From Muribaculaceae bacterium (GTDB lineage: Bacteria; Bacteroidota; Bacteroidia; Bacteroidales; Muribaculaceae), in the NCBI GenBank assembly GCA_910573745.1, contig CAJSYI010000001.1, positions 1-64,000 on the forward strand: a stretch of DNA of 64,000 nucleotides. Reading direction: 5' to 3'. Shown here one piece after another: positions 16,248-25,165 of this stretch. The position numbers and the translations under genes are program-made. A model generated the notes under the pieces. The model saw only the letters and a list, made by a program, of their open reading frames with translations. It ran no database searches and had not been told where the DNA came from. The first letter of the stretch is position 1; each line of letters opens with the position of its first letter.

Positions 16248-16524
16248 AAAGTTGTCCGGATTTATAAAGAGCTTGTTTTCTTTTCCGATACTCTCGTTTC
16301 TTCTCAGTCCAATATGCTGTTGAGCGTTTCTTTGCAGCTTTATGGATTTGAGGATGAATGATATTCTGAATAGACCATTTGCTGCATCCGAACATAGCAG
16401 CCAATTGACGGTAACTATAGCCTTCTTCTTTGAGAAGTTTAATTGCAGCCACTTGGTCTTTAGTCAGTCTTCGTCGTTTATCGAGATGCGCCGGAAGTTT
16501 TATATGCTCACTTTTATATGGCAT
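16207..16524 (-). CDS. Small helix-turn-helix DNA-binding protein
   Basis: 105 aa, ATG. Residues 18-58 read as a trihelical HTH: LTKDQVAAIKLLKEEGYSYR, QLAAMFGCSKWSIQNI. The C-terminal third is Lys/Arg-rich. Similar to terminase-small-subunit-like or resolvase-type HTH domains. It lies between variable gene 1 and the RT and may regulate the operon. Confidence 0.6.
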   Translation of the reverse strand: MPYKSEHIKLPAHLDKRRRLTKDQVAAIKLLKEEGYSYRQLAAMFGCSKWSIQNIIHPQIHKAAKKRSTAYWTEKKREYRKRKQALYKSGQLYEKTNKRKRTGKN

Positions 16525-16542
16525 TTAAGTTGTGGTTTTTAT

Positions 16543-16566
16543 GGCCCGCACCAAAAGGCGCGGGCC
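16543..16566. other. GC-rich hairpin directly after variable region 1
   Basis: GGCCCGC (16543-16549) pairs with GCGGGCC (16560-16566) across a 10-nt loop. It starts 8 nt beyond the stop codon of the variable gene, inside the short stretch (GATCAATCG) shared with the second variable gene. DGR targets commonly have such a hairpin just 3' of the variable repeat; it could also serve as a terminator. Confidence 0.5.
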
Positions 16567-16574
16567 GATTGATC

Positions 16575-16694
16575 TTAGATAAATGCTGCCACTGCCCGCA
16601 CATCGTTACTGCCGTACTTGCTGTAGTTGTAGAAGTTCCCTGAGCCGAAGTAGACGCGCCAGGCGTGGCTGCTGGAGTGCTCAGTGGAGGCCCA
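16575..16694 (-). repeat. Variable repeat VR1
   Basis: Spans the final 39 codons and stop. Invariant positions are identical to VR2 (25198-25317), and variable codons are CAC, AGC, CAC, CGC, AAC, TAC, AAC, TAC, AAC, GAT. A parent AAC/AAT codon at each site explains every difference by adenine mutagenesis. The template repeat was not found in this window. Confidence 0.75.
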
Positions 16695-17315
16695 GTAATA
16701 CTTGTCGAACAACAGCGGGTCGCCACCAACAAGTTTCAGAAGATCATTGATTTCTTCCTTATAGGCGCAGATTGTACCGAGTTCCAACAGACTGGGGAGA
16801 TACCACTGGAGCTCCTTATGATTGTAGTTCCAGCAAAGTTTAGCGGCTGTATCACCTTCATCTTCCTGAGCTTCGACAAGCTGTCGGGTATGCTCTAAGC
16901 CAGAAAGGATTTGCATGGCCTGCGCTTCATTGTGTTCACCAGTGATACAATGATCAGTGTCTTCACTCCAGCGCTCTTTCCACTGTTTAAGGGAAACAAT
17001 GAATGAAAGCAGCGGAGTACGAACAGCTATACCGACCACTTGGTCTTTGCTGTATTTCTCGGAACCGGCAGTCCATTCAACTTTTGTGACACATCGTCCG
17101 TCGTCCAGCACTATAAAGAATTGGGGTTCTGAAACATTTGCAGTTTCTGTAACATTGACATTGAAGTCAATTCGTCCATTACCCTGACAGGTCTGCTCAT
17201 TTTCGAGCCAAGCAAGTTTTCTTCTATTGGTCTCGTTAGCGATAAAATTAAGAGCGTCCTGAGCTTTATCGCCGAACTCACGGAATAAATCCGTTAGTAC
17301 AATTGTTTTTTTCAT
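16575..17315 (-). CDS. DGR-type variable protein 1 (C-type-lectin/DUF1566-like tail)
   Basis: 246 aa, ATG. The C-terminal 65 residues (WYLPSLLELGTI onward, then YYWASTEHSSSHAWRVYFGS) match the DUF1566/formylglycine-enzyme-like C-lectin fold used by DGR targets, where ligand-binding residues vary. The last 39 codons (16578-16694) are the variable region. Compared with the second copy, 14 bases differ, all at codon positions 1-2 of ten NNC/NNT codons. The N-terminal 180 residues have no recognised domain. It is not in the tail module, so it may be a secreted or surface-active factor, or a minor virion protein. Confidence 0.75.
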   Translation of the reverse strand: MKKTIVLTDLFREFGDKAQDALNFIANETNRRKLAWLENEQTCQGNGRIDFNVNVTETANVSEPQFFIVLDDGRCVTKVEWTAGSEKYSKDQVVGIAVRTPLLSFIVSLKQWKERWSEDTDHCITGEHNEAQAMQILSGLEHTRQLVEAQEDEGDTAAKLCWNYNHKELQWYLPSLLELGTICAYKEEINDLLKLVGGDPLLFDKYYWASTEHSSSHAWRVYFGSGNFYNYSKYGSNDVRAVAAFI

Positions 17316-17365
17316 GTGGTTTATTTTTGAGTTTTTATTTTAGAATAGCTTTGGCATTTGTGAAA

Positions 17366-17384
17366 GGTGTGACAAGTTGTACAC
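17366..17384. promoter_or_regulatory. Shared regulatory palindrome (copy 1)
   Basis: GGTGTGACAAGTTGTACAC is identical except for one base to 26623-26641. Both are upstream of minus-strand genes (the first is the leader of variable protein 1) and each is accompanied by AGAATAG nearby (17342, 26607). It may be an operator or promoter element of the phage. Confidence 0.4.
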
Positions 17385-17404
17385 TTTAACTATGGTTAAA
17401 AAGA

Positions 17405-17426
17405 AGCCCGACATTTCTGCCGGGCT
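17405..17426 (-). terminator. Intrinsic terminator
   Basis: AGCCCG pairs with CGGGCT; on the minus strand the stem is followed by TTCTTTTT. It ends the long operon whose last gene is 17447-17740. Confidence 0.7.
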
Positions 17427-17446
17427 ACACATAGCAATGGTTTCTG

Positions 17447-17740
17447 TCAGGATTTACGCAAACGATGGTAATTTTCAATGGCTGCAAGCATATTACGACA
17501 GTAGAGTTCTAAACGATCCACCTCAGCATCGTAAATGTTTAGCCCATATTCTTTGACACACCATTCAGCTGCATCTCCTTCTTCGACCTCACCATCAACA
17601 AATTTCTGTAGATCTCCCTCCCAGGCAATTTCATCGCAATTATAGTTAGGATGAAAAAGTCCAAGAAATTCAACTTCATCAAATGGCTGGCCTATCAGGT
17701 CTTTTCGACCCATTGACTTAAAAATTTCATTCCGTGTCAT
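17447..17740 (-). CDS. Acidic hypothetical protein
   Basis: 97 aa, ATG. Acidic in its middle (DGEVEEGDAAEW). ATGA-coupled to the gene upstream and followed by a terminator, so last in its operon. Function unknown. Confidence 0.55.
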   Translation of the reverse strand: MTRNEIFKSMGRKDLIGQPFDEVEFLGLFHPNYNCDEIAWEGDLQKFVDGEVEEGDAAEWCVKEYGLNIYDAEVDRLELYCRNMLAAIENYHRLRKS

Positions 17741-18306
17741 TCATCTTCATTTTCTTTGATTATAGGAATGTTCGCTGCTTCACAGGCATACTGAAGTGAG
17801 CTCCAGTAGATTTCACCATCGAAACCTTTAGCCATTTTCCATGCTAACGACTGCATTTCATCGTCGGTGAGATTATCACCATCGAACCCAACAGCTTTGA
17901 GATCATCGCGGGAAACAGAAACAACCGTAAAATCCGTAATACATAGCACTTCCGAAACGTCACTGACTTCTTCAGTTTCAGGTATTTCGTCAATGATATA
18001 TCCGATCTGTCCGTGATCTATCCAGTACATATAGTCCGGAGTGGTACTCCATCCTTCTTTGGGATAACCATAAACTCTTACATAATTACCTTCTGCTTCT
18101 ACATGAGTAATAATATAGTCTTCTGAACTTTCCATGTGCTTCCATGCCCCAACTATGATAGGAGCATTGCGCCCTTCTATTTCTTCGCCGTCCTCATCGT
18201 ACCAGCGATAAATGCCGCCGTGTGCCTTGACGGCAGCAAGAAGTTCTCGACGATCTTGTTCGTCAATAACCCTGAGCTTTTCGTATGTGTTGGTATGTTT
18301 CATCAT
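17737..18306 (-). CDS. Acidic hypothetical protein
   Basis: 189 aa, ATG. Clearly acidic with DEDGEEIEG, IDEIPETEEVSD and a KENEDE terminus; aromatic-rich. Acidic charge and small size are compatible with a DNA-mimic type anti-defence protein, but no family was recognised. Confidence 0.55.
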   Translation of the reverse strand: MMKHTNTYEKLRVIDEQDRRELLAAVKAHGGIYRWYDEDGEEIEGRNAPIIVGAWKHMESSEDYIITHVEAEGNYVRVYGYPKEGWSTTPDYMYWIDHGQIGYIIDEIPETEEVSDVSEVLCITDFTVVSVSRDDLKAVGFDGDNLTDDEMQSLAWKMAKGFDGEIYWSSLQYACEAANIPIIKENEDE

Positions 18307-18572
18307 CGGAAACTTTTGGGTGTTAAACGTTTAATTTCAGGCTTTTCATCAAACCATTGCCATTGACAACAGTTGGGTGAATAGCCACAGTATTGAAAGA
18401 GAAAATACTCACATTTCTCTTCATTCGTAGCATCAATCCATTCTTGTTCGGAATCTACAATTCCCTCGTCAAACATAGATTCACCGAGGTCCTTATCCAG
18501 AAATTCCTGAGAAACTTCAATTACATCCACAGTTGGATTTATAAGGCTTCCATCAATAATTACTGCGTACAT
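18303..18572 (-). CDS. Acidic hypothetical protein
   Basis: 89 aa from the ATG at 18572 (MYAVIIDGSL); the longer frame to 18605 uses GTG and overlaps the upstream gene. Ends with a Cys/Trp motif (CGYSPNCCQWQWFDEKPEI). Coupled to the gene at 17737. Confidence 0.55.
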   Translation of the reverse strand: MYAVIIDGSLINPTVDVIEVSQEFLDKDLGESMFDEGIVDSEQEWIDATNEEKCEYFLFQYCGYSPNCCQWQWFDEKPEIKRLTPKSFR

Positions 18573-18585
18573 GGCTTTAGTAGAT

Positions 18586-18978
18586 TTATCCGTAAACAAT
18601 TTCACCGAAGATTACAAACTGGAAGAAGTCATAGGCATCCCCCATATCTCCGTTTTCTGTCACGAGATTAGCGAAAGAATTAGGCGATTCCCAGATAAAC
18701 TTGTCAAGGGCATCGGAAATGTCCTGAAGTGTTACGAAGTGGTCATAATCGTCATCTTCGTCTTCGTAAGCATATTCATCTCTTACGACAATTCGCCCAC
18801 CTTTGATGAGATGTAACGCCTTTTTCTCATTCCCGAAGTAAGGATATTCAACCCCTTCAATCATCTCATCAGAAAGTATTCCGATTGATAATCCGGAGTT
18901 TCCGTATGTGGCGGTTTCTATGAGATTCGCCAGATTTTCAAAGGACAGAAAGTCCTCTTTACTTTTTATTTGTGCCAT
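18586..18978 (-). CDS. Acidic hypothetical protein
   Basis: 130 aa, ATG. Contains the acidic run DEYAYEDEDDDYDH. No recognised domain; part of the acidic cluster. Confidence 0.55.
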   Translation of the reverse strand: MAQIKSKEDFLSFENLANLIETATYGNSGLSIGILSDEMIEGVEYPYFGNEKKALHLIKGGRIVVRDEYAYEDEDDDYDHFVTLQDISDALDKFIWESPNSFANLVTENGDMGDAYDFFQFVIFGEIVYG

Positions 18979-18983
18979 TTTAT

Positions 18984-19430
18984 TTATTCAAAAGTTACGG
19001 AATCCCATTCAGTCCAATAACACTCGCCGTCAATTTCTTCGGCATGACTGAGATCTTCTTCCATTTGTTTTTTGTCACCGTCGTATGCTTTTAGGCAGCA
19101 CTCTTCACAACAGGCAAATTCCCCGGCGAGGTAGAAGCCCTCAATCATGGGGAAACCACATTGCTCGCAGCAGCGAATGTCTTCTTTATCTTGATTGTAC
19201 ACAGCATCTACTACTTTGTCATATTTTTCAGCCCATTGGTTCAGAACCTCAAAATTTACAGAGTTGAAGCGCGTTTTATCGCCCGGAATGGTTCGGAGTT
19301 CGATTGTCTGCTCATACGCCAAGTAAATAGCGTCAGCATACGGATAGTTTTTACTTATATTTTTGCGAAATTTCTCACGACAATAGTTCGTGTAGAAATC
19401 CCACCATTCGTGATTTGTTTGCGGTTTCAT
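18984..19430 (-). CDS. Zinc-ribbon protein of mobile-element type
   Basis: 148 aa, ATG. The C-terminal half has CCEQCGFPMIEGF, then ACCEECCLKAY and an YWTEWDS ending. This order (CxxCG-M-EGF, CxxEC-KAY, YWTEWDS) recurs in small proteins on plasmids and phages. A zinc ribbon is likely; function is unknown. Confidence 0.6.
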   Translation of the reverse strand: MKPQTNHEWWDFYTNYCREKFRKNISKNYPYADAIYLAYEQTIELRTIPGDKTRFNSVNFEVLNQWAEKYDKVVDAVYNQDKEDIRCCEQCGFPMIEGFYLAGEFACCEECCLKAYDGDKKQMEEDLSHAEEIDGECYWTEWDSVTFE

Positions 19431-19657
19431 AACGGTTGTTTAGTAAAGTATTTGACAATCCGATATTTAATGTCGCGGGCATTTTCATTACGATAGAAAA
19501 ACTCGTTGGGCGTGTCCTTAAATACGCAATATATTTTAGATTGCATAATCTCGGACTTGATAGATTGTAACTGTTGTCGGGCTGCTACGACTGAACTAAC
19601 AGCAGTAGTTTCCCAGCATTTATGGCCGTCAAACCATTTTTCAATACTAACTGTCAT
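19427..19657 (-). CDS. Hypothetical protein
   Basis: 76 aa, ATG. Basic C-terminus (RDIKYRIVKYFTKQ). ATGA-coupled to the zinc-ribbon gene. No family recognised. Confidence 0.5.
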   Translation of the reverse strand: MTVSIEKWFDGHKCWETTAVSSVVAARQQLQSIKSEIMQSKIYCVFKDTPNEFFYRNENARDIKYRIVKYFTKQPL

Positions 19658-20003
19658 TTTTATTTGGAGTTTCGCCCATCAAGTCCACAGCTAAACCATT
19701 TGGGCAGCGTTCATCGAACCAGTGCCAGACATCAAATCGAGAAGTACCCGCTTCAAAGAAAAGGAAAGGTTCTTCTATCTCATCATTACCATTGATAGGG
19801 ATTTGTGAAAAATCGTTCCACAGAATTTCAATGGTAGCAAGTTCTACGTTTGATTCGCAATTCTCGCACCATCCATCTTCTTCGTCCGGTGGATTTGTAA
19901 CAAGAGAATCAAACTTTTCAGTGTTTGGGTCAACCCAGGCTTTTGCGAGAACATGGGTGCTTCCACAGTCTCTACAGTATAAAGTATTTAACGTGTAGTT
20001 CAT
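19647..20003 (-). CDS. Cys-rich protein ending in VWHWFDE motif
   Basis: 118 aa, ATG. N-terminal YCRDCGSTHVLAKAWVDPN and CENCES give two CxxC pairs. The C-terminal FDVWHWFDERCPNGLAVDLM resembles an ending shared by several plasmid- and phage-borne proteins. Zinc binding is likely; function is unknown. Confidence 0.55.
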   Translation of the reverse strand: MNYTLNTLYCRDCGSTHVLAKAWVDPNTEKFDSLVTNPPDEEDGWCENCESNVELATIEILWNDFSQIPINGNDEIEEPFLFFEAGTSRFDVWHWFDERCPNGLAVDLMGETPNKNDS

Positions 20004-20218
20004 ACCTTATGAGTTTTATAGTATTCTTCTACATCATCTTCTTCTGGTTGCCAATCGGTTTCCAGTTCATAATCGCCGGTTGGCTCAAATGTTCTGGGGT
20101 CGATTTCTCCTTTTCGGAGTTTTTCTTCAACGATACGAATTGCTTCGTCTTTATCCTTAGCTACTACCATTACAGCTTTTGCAAAGTCGTAATGAATGTC
20201 AACATTGATTTTTCTCAT
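20000..20218 (-). CDS. Hypothetical protein
   Basis: 72 aa from the ATG at 20218, which gives the ATGA coupling typical of this operon; a longer frame reaches 20242. Begins MRKINVDIHYDFAKAV and ends in an acidic tail. Function unknown. Confidence 0.5.
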   Translation of the reverse strand: MRKINVDIHYDFAKAVMVVAKDKDEAIRIVEEKLRKGEIDPRTFEPTGDYELETDWQPEEDDVEEYYKTHKV

Positions 20219-20520
20219 ATTCGTGCGAATGTTATGAGACACTGATACATTTGCTCTCCGAGTTCATCCCAGCTAATCATTTGCTGGAGTTCTTCATCAA
20301 AAGAGCCAATTTGTCCGGCAAAAAAGTACGCTTGGTCTCGGATTTCATCGGCGATAGCTTGACGCCGGAAATTGTTTGTTTCTTGCTTGTATATTTCAAG
20401 CAATTCGGATATAGGAGTTTTGAACTCACCACAAACCAAACAGATATACTCCATTCCATTTGGACCTTCGTCTAACAAGTTGAGTTCTGCTCCATTCGGG
20501 AGGGGAAATAGTAGTTTCAT
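20215..20520 (-). CDS. Hypothetical protein
   Basis: 101 aa, ATG. Contains one CLVC pair and acidic helices. ATGA-coupled on both sides. Confidence 0.5.
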   Translation of the reverse strand: MKLLFPLPNGAELNLLDEGPNGMEYICLVCGEFKTPISELLEIYKQETNNFRRQAIADEIRDQAYFFAGQIGSFDEELQQMISWDELGEQMYQCLITFARI

Positions 20521-21365
20521 TCTTCTAATAGTCCAGGGATTACAGGTTGAGCGGCAAGTGCAGCCTTACGTTTTTGTTCTTCTTCGTATGTTTCAAGGTA
20601 TTCCATGAAACTTTCTTTGTAGTCATCCCAGTCATCTTCGGTATAGTAAGTTGGACGATTAGGGTCAGGATAGCGAATGGGATGTTCTTCTGCATAATCA
20701 GCATATAGAATCCCATATTTCAGATATAGTTCGTATTCTTCTTTGGCTTCATCTGTTTCAGGTTCCACACAATGATAATCAGTGCTTTCCGAAACGTATG
20801 AATAGATGGCTTCATTAAGATTTTCTATTTCTGCGGGACAAATGGCGTCCAGCAGATAACCAATAAAGTAACTTGTGTAATGAGAGTTGTCTGGATTAAC
20901 CATTAAACCAAACCATTCCTCAATGTCATTACTCATCCACGACCAAAAGCCATCGCAACTTGTATGTTCGTTTTTGATTGTCTGTGCAATTTTAGTCCGA
21001 TAAATCGGATTGCTTGCCAAACTGCACAGTTTTTCTACAAGAGTGTCGTAATCCGATACATCTACTATGGTAAAGATACGGTCGGTGCGGAAATTGTATT
21101 CTTTTGGAGAATCAATATCATAACCAACCAGTTCAATGTCAATACCGAGATAACGCTTCATTATGTCTACATATTCTTCTGCAAACAATTTAGCGATTTT
21201 ATCTCGATAATCAGGGCCGAACCCCCAATCGTCAAGGAAATTCAGGTGTTCAAAGCCATTATCGTCATACTTTCTCATCTGAATCTCATTATATTCGTTC
21301 TCACTTTGATCCCAAATTCCTTGATAGAATCCGGTAAAGCTTGGAACTTCAAAGTCACATCTCAT
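20517..21365 (-). CDS. Large acidic hypothetical protein
   Basis: 282 aa from the ATG at 21365; a 2-codon longer GTG start exists. Very acidic, with YYTEDDWDDYKESFMEYLE near the C-terminus and a central DIDSPKEYNFRTDRIFTIV segment resembling a strand-turn-strand core seen in uncharacterised phage and plasmid proteins. Negative surface charge along the length raises the idea of a DNA mimic (inference only). Confidence 0.55.
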   Translation of the reverse strand: MRCDFEVPSFTGFYQGIWDQSENEYNEIQMRKYDDNGFEHLNFLDDWGFGPDYRDKIAKLFAEEYVDIMKRYLGIDIELVGYDIDSPKEYNFRTDRIFTIVDVSDYDTLVEKLCSLASNPIYRTKIAQTIKNEHTSCDGFWSWMSNDIEEWFGLMVNPDNSHYTSYFIGYLLDAICPAEIENLNEAIYSYVSESTDYHCVEPETDEAKEEYELYLKYGILYADYAEEHPIRYPDPNRPTYYTEDDWDDYKESFMEYLETYEEEQKRKAALAAQPVIPGLLEE

Positions 21366-21376
21366 AGTCACATTGT

Positions 21377-22009
21377 TTAGAATGTTTCGGGGAATAAAGT
21401 TCGACCAATCTGATAGCCAAACTCTTCATAACACAGCCAGCAGATGTGAGTGTAATGAGGGGCGCCATTTTTATTTGAGATGAATCCCGCCTCTTCATAA
21501 ATCTGCTCGGCATATTCTTCCATATCGTCGATATGTTCAATATAGATGCGCTTACAATCAGAGTTGTAAATAAGCATACCGATCATTCCTGACTGACAGC
21601 CGTGTGTGAGATCATTGAAAAACCCCAAAGGATTGCTGTAGCCTTCAATATGTTCAGCCATATCTCTAAGGAAATCTTCAGCGAAACTGGGAAGTGTTGT
21701 TGCATCTCCATTCCACCAGCTTGCATTTTCTTTCAACATTTGGTAAACGAACTCGGCCGTGTCAGGCATATTGTCCGGACATAGACCATCACCGCTGTCA
21801 TAGCCGAAATACTTGCTGTATATCTCATCTGCATCCGTCATATTGGCCATCAGCCAATCATAGGGGCATGAAGCATCTTCAGGAATATAATCTTCAATGG
21901 TTTCTTCTTCCCCAATAAGATTTTCCATCAACGCTTTGAGGGTATCGTCATCAGCTTCAGAGAGATAATTATGCCACCAATCGAAGACATATTCATCAAA
22001 GGTTTTCAT
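21377..22009 (-). CDS. Acidic hypothetical protein
   Basis: 210 aa, ATG. Acidic N-terminal half (EADDDTLKALMENLIGEEE). No recognised domain. Part of the acidic cluster. Confidence 0.55.
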   Translation of the reverse strand: MKTFDEYVFDWWHNYLSEADDDTLKALMENLIGEEETIEDYIPEDASCPYDWLMANMTDADEIYSKYFGYDSGDGLCPDNMPDTAEFVYQMLKENASWWNGDATTLPSFAEDFLRDMAEHIEGYSNPLGFFNDLTHGCQSGMIGMLIYNSDCKRIYIEHIDDMEEYAEQIYEEAGFISNKNGAPHYTHICWLCYEEFGYQIGRTLFPETF

Positions 22010-22031
22010 TGTTTCAGAATTAAAGTAACTT

Positions 22032-22832
22032 TTAAGTACGACTCACACAGATAATGTCCTTACCAACGGTATATTCTTCATACTTTCCATCGTAATGATT
22101 TAGGATGTTGCACCACCCATCATTGTCAAGGACATCATTAAGCCAATCTTCAAGACCAAGTTCTGTTTGTTGAGCTTGTACGGCTTGACGCCATAAATCA
22201 TCGTAACAACCCTCATCGAAAATATAGTTACGAGCAGCATCAGTAAGTTCATCATCAGTGCCAACAAGATAGTCAGTGCCAAACGCAGAATATTGATTAG
22301 GCCAGTTAGCATCAGCCTCAAAAGATTCATCCAGATCACCAAATGTGCAGCCAAGGAACATTCCCAGAGCTATAAAACGACGGGCTTCATCTTTATCACA
22401 GTCACGAAGTTCCATTACTTGTTCAACTGTTTCTTCAGTTGGCTCAAATTCTTCATCGCCCATATCAAAAACATAGGGGAGATTAGCTGTATATTTACGC
22501 TCATCAGCCTCAATGCAATTGCATAAGTCATTGAAAAGAATTATGTAATTATCAGGAAGCGGTTGCCGATTCTGACAAATGCAATGATAGCGATTCCAGT
22601 ATTCTTTGAGAAGTTGCTGAAATTTTGTCCGTGGATTGATATGGTCAACAATCTGACCACAACCTCTACCTCCGCTGCCAGAGAAAGAAACTTCGATTGG
22701 TCCATCATAATATACCCACTTACCGTTCTCGTTACGCATCATTTGAGCGGGCCTTACCTCAATATCTACCTCCCAGCGAGTCAGGTCTTTGTCGCGGAAA
22801 ACAATATGTCGAAAGTATTGTATTGTGCTCAT
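22032..22832 (-). CDS. Acidic hypothetical protein
   Basis: 266 aa, ATG. N-terminal beta-rich region with GSGGRGCGQIVDHI, then an acidic helical part (DMGDEEFEPTEETVEQVMEL). ATGA overlap with the upstream gene. Unknown function. Confidence 0.55.
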   Translation of the reverse strand: MSTIQYFRHIVFRDKDLTRWEVDIEVRPAQMMRNENGKWVYYDGPIEVSFSGSGGRGCGQIVDHINPRTKFQQLLKEYWNRYHCICQNRQPLPDNYIILFNDLCNCIEADERKYTANLPYVFDMGDEEFEPTEETVEQVMELRDCDKDEARRFIALGMFLGCTFGDLDESFEADANWPNQYSAFGTDYLVGTDDELTDAARNYIFDEGCYDDLWRQAVQAQQTELGLEDWLNDVLDNDGWCNILNHYDGKYEEYTVGKDIICVSRT

Positions 22833-23407
22833 TTTTGTTCAGTTTGAGTGTTATTCCCTTTCTCAGCCATAGCCCACTTGCGAAGCTGCTTAGTGGTTGG
22901 GATCCGGTCATCAACATACTCGTGACCGGAATCATCTTCGTCAAAGAGATATTCCATAAGACAAAACTCGTTGTTCTCATAGCAACGAATAACATAATCA
23001 GCAACATCATCTTCGGCTTCATACTCTTCCCATTCTTCATCAGATTGACCTACACCTATCTGTTCAGCTATGGCTTCTAACAGTTCATAATCATCGTGAT
23101 TCTTATTCACAAAGTCATAGAACCATTTTTCTGCATATTCAGCTAACTCATCGTCATCGACATAATTTGATGAGTGTTGCATATCAAAATCTTCCTCGTC
23201 TTTATAACCGAGGTGCTGGGCAAGAGTATCGAACTCGAACCAGAACATATCGTTGATGGCAGTATCGGTCCAACCTTCTTCGGGTTCAATTTCTTCCAGA
23301 AATTCCTCAATACAATCAAGCTCACTGGAAGAACACATGTCCGCTCTTTCTTTGCCCCCACTCCAGAAATTAAAGTTGCGAAGGCTTTCTTCTACAATAT
23401 ATTTCAT
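22829..23407 (-). CDS. Highly acidic hypothetical protein
   Basis: 192 aa, ATG. Among the most acidic in the window (LEEIEPEEGWTD, DEEDFDM, DEEWEEYEAEDDVADY, EDDSGHEYVDD). No recognised motif. Coupled on both sides by ATGA. Confidence 0.55.
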   Translation of the reverse strand: MKYIVEESLRNFNFWSGGKERADMCSSSELDCIEEFLEEIEPEEGWTDTAINDMFWFEFDTLAQHLGYKDEEDFDMQHSSNYVDDDELAEYAEKWFYDFVNKNHDDYELLEAIAEQIGVGQSDEEWEEYEAEDDVADYVIRCYENNEFCLMEYLFDEDDSGHEYVDDRIPTTKQLRKWAMAEKGNNTQTEQK

Positions 23408-23700
23408 TGCGCTATGATTTGACAGATATTAGTTAATTCTTCCCATTGCCCAATTTCGTGAGCATCAAAAACATAATTCCGAGGTATGCCAGTAATAAGT
23501 GCCCAATGTTTAGCGAGCTTAACAAGAGGCATGAAAGATTTGAACTTTTCTTCAGTATATCCGTATTCTTTGAGATGTCGTTTCTGAGAAAAGTGTAAAT
23601 CGTTGTATGAATCGACATTGCATAGAACCTCAGCAATAAAGTTTATTGGAGCAATTTTGTTGAACTCTTGATTGGATTCAACCATTATTCCTACTTTCAT
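23404..23700 (-). CDS. Hypothetical protein
   Basis: 98 aa, ATG. Helical with HFSQKRHLKEYGYTEEKF. Coupled by ATGA to both neighbours. Unknown. Confidence 0.5.
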   Translation of the reverse strand: MKVGIMVESNQEFNKIAPINFIAEVLCNVDSYNDLHFSQKRHLKEYGYTEEKFKSFMPLVKLAKHWALITGIPRNYVFDAHEIGQWEELTNICQIIAQ

Positions 23701-23918
23701 GCGGCTTCAGTTTTAATAGTGTATGTAAAGTAGCCGGTTTCATCATACCCAGACCCGCTCATGCCATCCTCGTCAATATCAAGGCTTTCAACGGTTCGGC
23801 GGTATTCTGGATAGTATCTCACGTTTTTAAGGTGTTGTTGAGCTTCTTCGAGGCTATCGTAGCGTCCAACTATGGTTTCTCCGTCAGATTCGGAGAGAGT
23901 GACAATATATTTTATCAT
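23697..23918 (-). CDS. Small hypothetical protein
   Basis: 73 aa, ATG. Contains GRYDSLEEAQQHL. No family recognised. Confidence 0.5.
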   Translation of the reverse strand: MIKYIVTLSESDGETIVGRYDSLEEAQQHLKNVRYYPEYRRTVESLDIDEDGMSGSGYDETGYFTYTIKTEAA

Positions 23919-23936
23919 ATCTGTGGAGATTAGAAA

Positions 23937-24140
23937 TTACAGATAACGTTTTGCGTATTCTCGTGCTTCGTTGAATGTTGCACGGTTAGTATTTAGGCTG
24001 CTGTCAGTATAGCTAATGACATCCCACCAACCTTTTGCAGATTTTTCAATATGACCCACACAACATTGTGTGTTGTAATGGCCGGTAAGATGAATGACTG
24101 AATATCCGGAGCACACTGATTTTCTGACAACTGTTTTCAT
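23937..24140 (-). CDS. Small hypothetical protein
   Basis: 67 aa from the ATG at 24140; a GTG would extend it to 24164. Starts 1 nt after the stop of the gene at 24142. Unknown. Confidence 0.5.
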   Translation of the reverse strand: MKTVVRKSVCSGYSVIHLTGHYNTQCCVGHIEKSAKGWWDVISYTDSSLNTNRATFNEAREYAKRYL

Positions 24141-24141
24141 A

Positions 24142-25137
24142 TCAGTCAATCCAGAATGTGCCACAATGAGGGCATTTACTACCGCACGGGATTTCGTTGC
24201 GGTAGTACACGTCTCTATGGCGTTTATAATTCATATCGCCGAATGTACAACCGCCAGCTTTGAATATTCGGTCAAGTTCAGCTTCACGAGCTCTATCTTG
24301 AACTGCGGTTGATGATTTGAGTTTGCGGTTGTTCTTTGGAGCATCGAAAGAGAGAGTCGGTGCATCAGTACCTCTCAACCAATCGCCGCACATCCCGAAG
24401 CACTTTTCTAAGCTGTATTTTTCAGAATCGGATAAAGCCAGATTCTCACGCTTGAATGGGAATTTTCGGTCAATTTCAAATTCTTCGTAGTAGCCAGAAC
24501 CCTGATTGTGATCATATAAAGCCACCGCCACAGTTCCTTTGAAGTGTATGGATTTGAAATCTTGATCATGTTCTTCATATTTACGAGACAAAACTTCTCG
24601 AAGATCGGTCTCAAAATAGATACGAAGTTCACCACCATACGGAGCATTACATACGATGGTCCATATTTTCTTTGCTTCTGGAGAGTCTTTGCTTATGCCA
24701 AGAGCGCGGCGAATTTTGTATGCGGCCATCTCTTCGCTTTCACCTCGCCAGGGGTTGCACAAGAAAGCTGAGTGCCACCCGTCTATTTCTACCCCAAGGG
24801 AGTAGAACATTGTGATAGCCCCAGTATTTCGTAGAAGGTCATTGATGGGGTCGCTTGTGTCTTTGGCCCACAGCGCATCTCGGATTTCATCAACCCAATC
24901 ATCATCCCATTCGATACCACCTCGTTCCATTTGGTTCTGCATCTCTTCGAGGTATGGAGCTTCAGGATATTCCCACCAATCATCAAGATACTCACTGATT
25001 GGGTACAGGGAGTTTTTGTCAATACAGTCTTGTAGTAATTTTGTATTGTCCGAAAGGTCGTCCCTATAATCGACATAGTACATATCGACATAAGTTGGGA
25101 TATACGGCTCCCAGGGCCGTGTTTCTTTTTCGTCCAT
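24142..25137 (-). CDS. Large acidic hypothetical protein with C-terminal CxxC
   Basis: 331 aa, ATG. Acidic N-terminal third (EDDW-type residues, WDDDWVDEI); a central region with GTVAVALYDHNQGSGYYEEF; C-terminal CGSKCPHCG suggests zinc binding. No family recognised. First gene after variable protein 2 in this operon. Confidence 0.55.
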   Translation of the reverse strand: MDEKETRPWEPYIPTYVDMYYVDYRDDLSDNTKLLQDCIDKNSLYPISEYLDDWWEYPEAPYLEEMQNQMERGGIEWDDDWVDEIRDALWAKDTSDPINDLLRNTGAITMFYSLGVEIDGWHSAFLCNPWRGESEEMAAYKIRRALGISKDSPEAKKIWTIVCNAPYGGELRIYFETDLREVLSRKYEEHDQDFKSIHFKGTVAVALYDHNQGSGYYEEFEIDRKFPFKRENLALSDSEKYSLEKCFGMCGDWLRGTDAPTLSFDAPKNNRKLKSSTAVQDRAREAELDRIFKAGGCTFGDMNYKRHRDVYYRNEIPCGSKCPHCGTFWID

Positions 25138-25165
25138 TGTTTTAAGGTTGTCGGTTTGTTTTGAA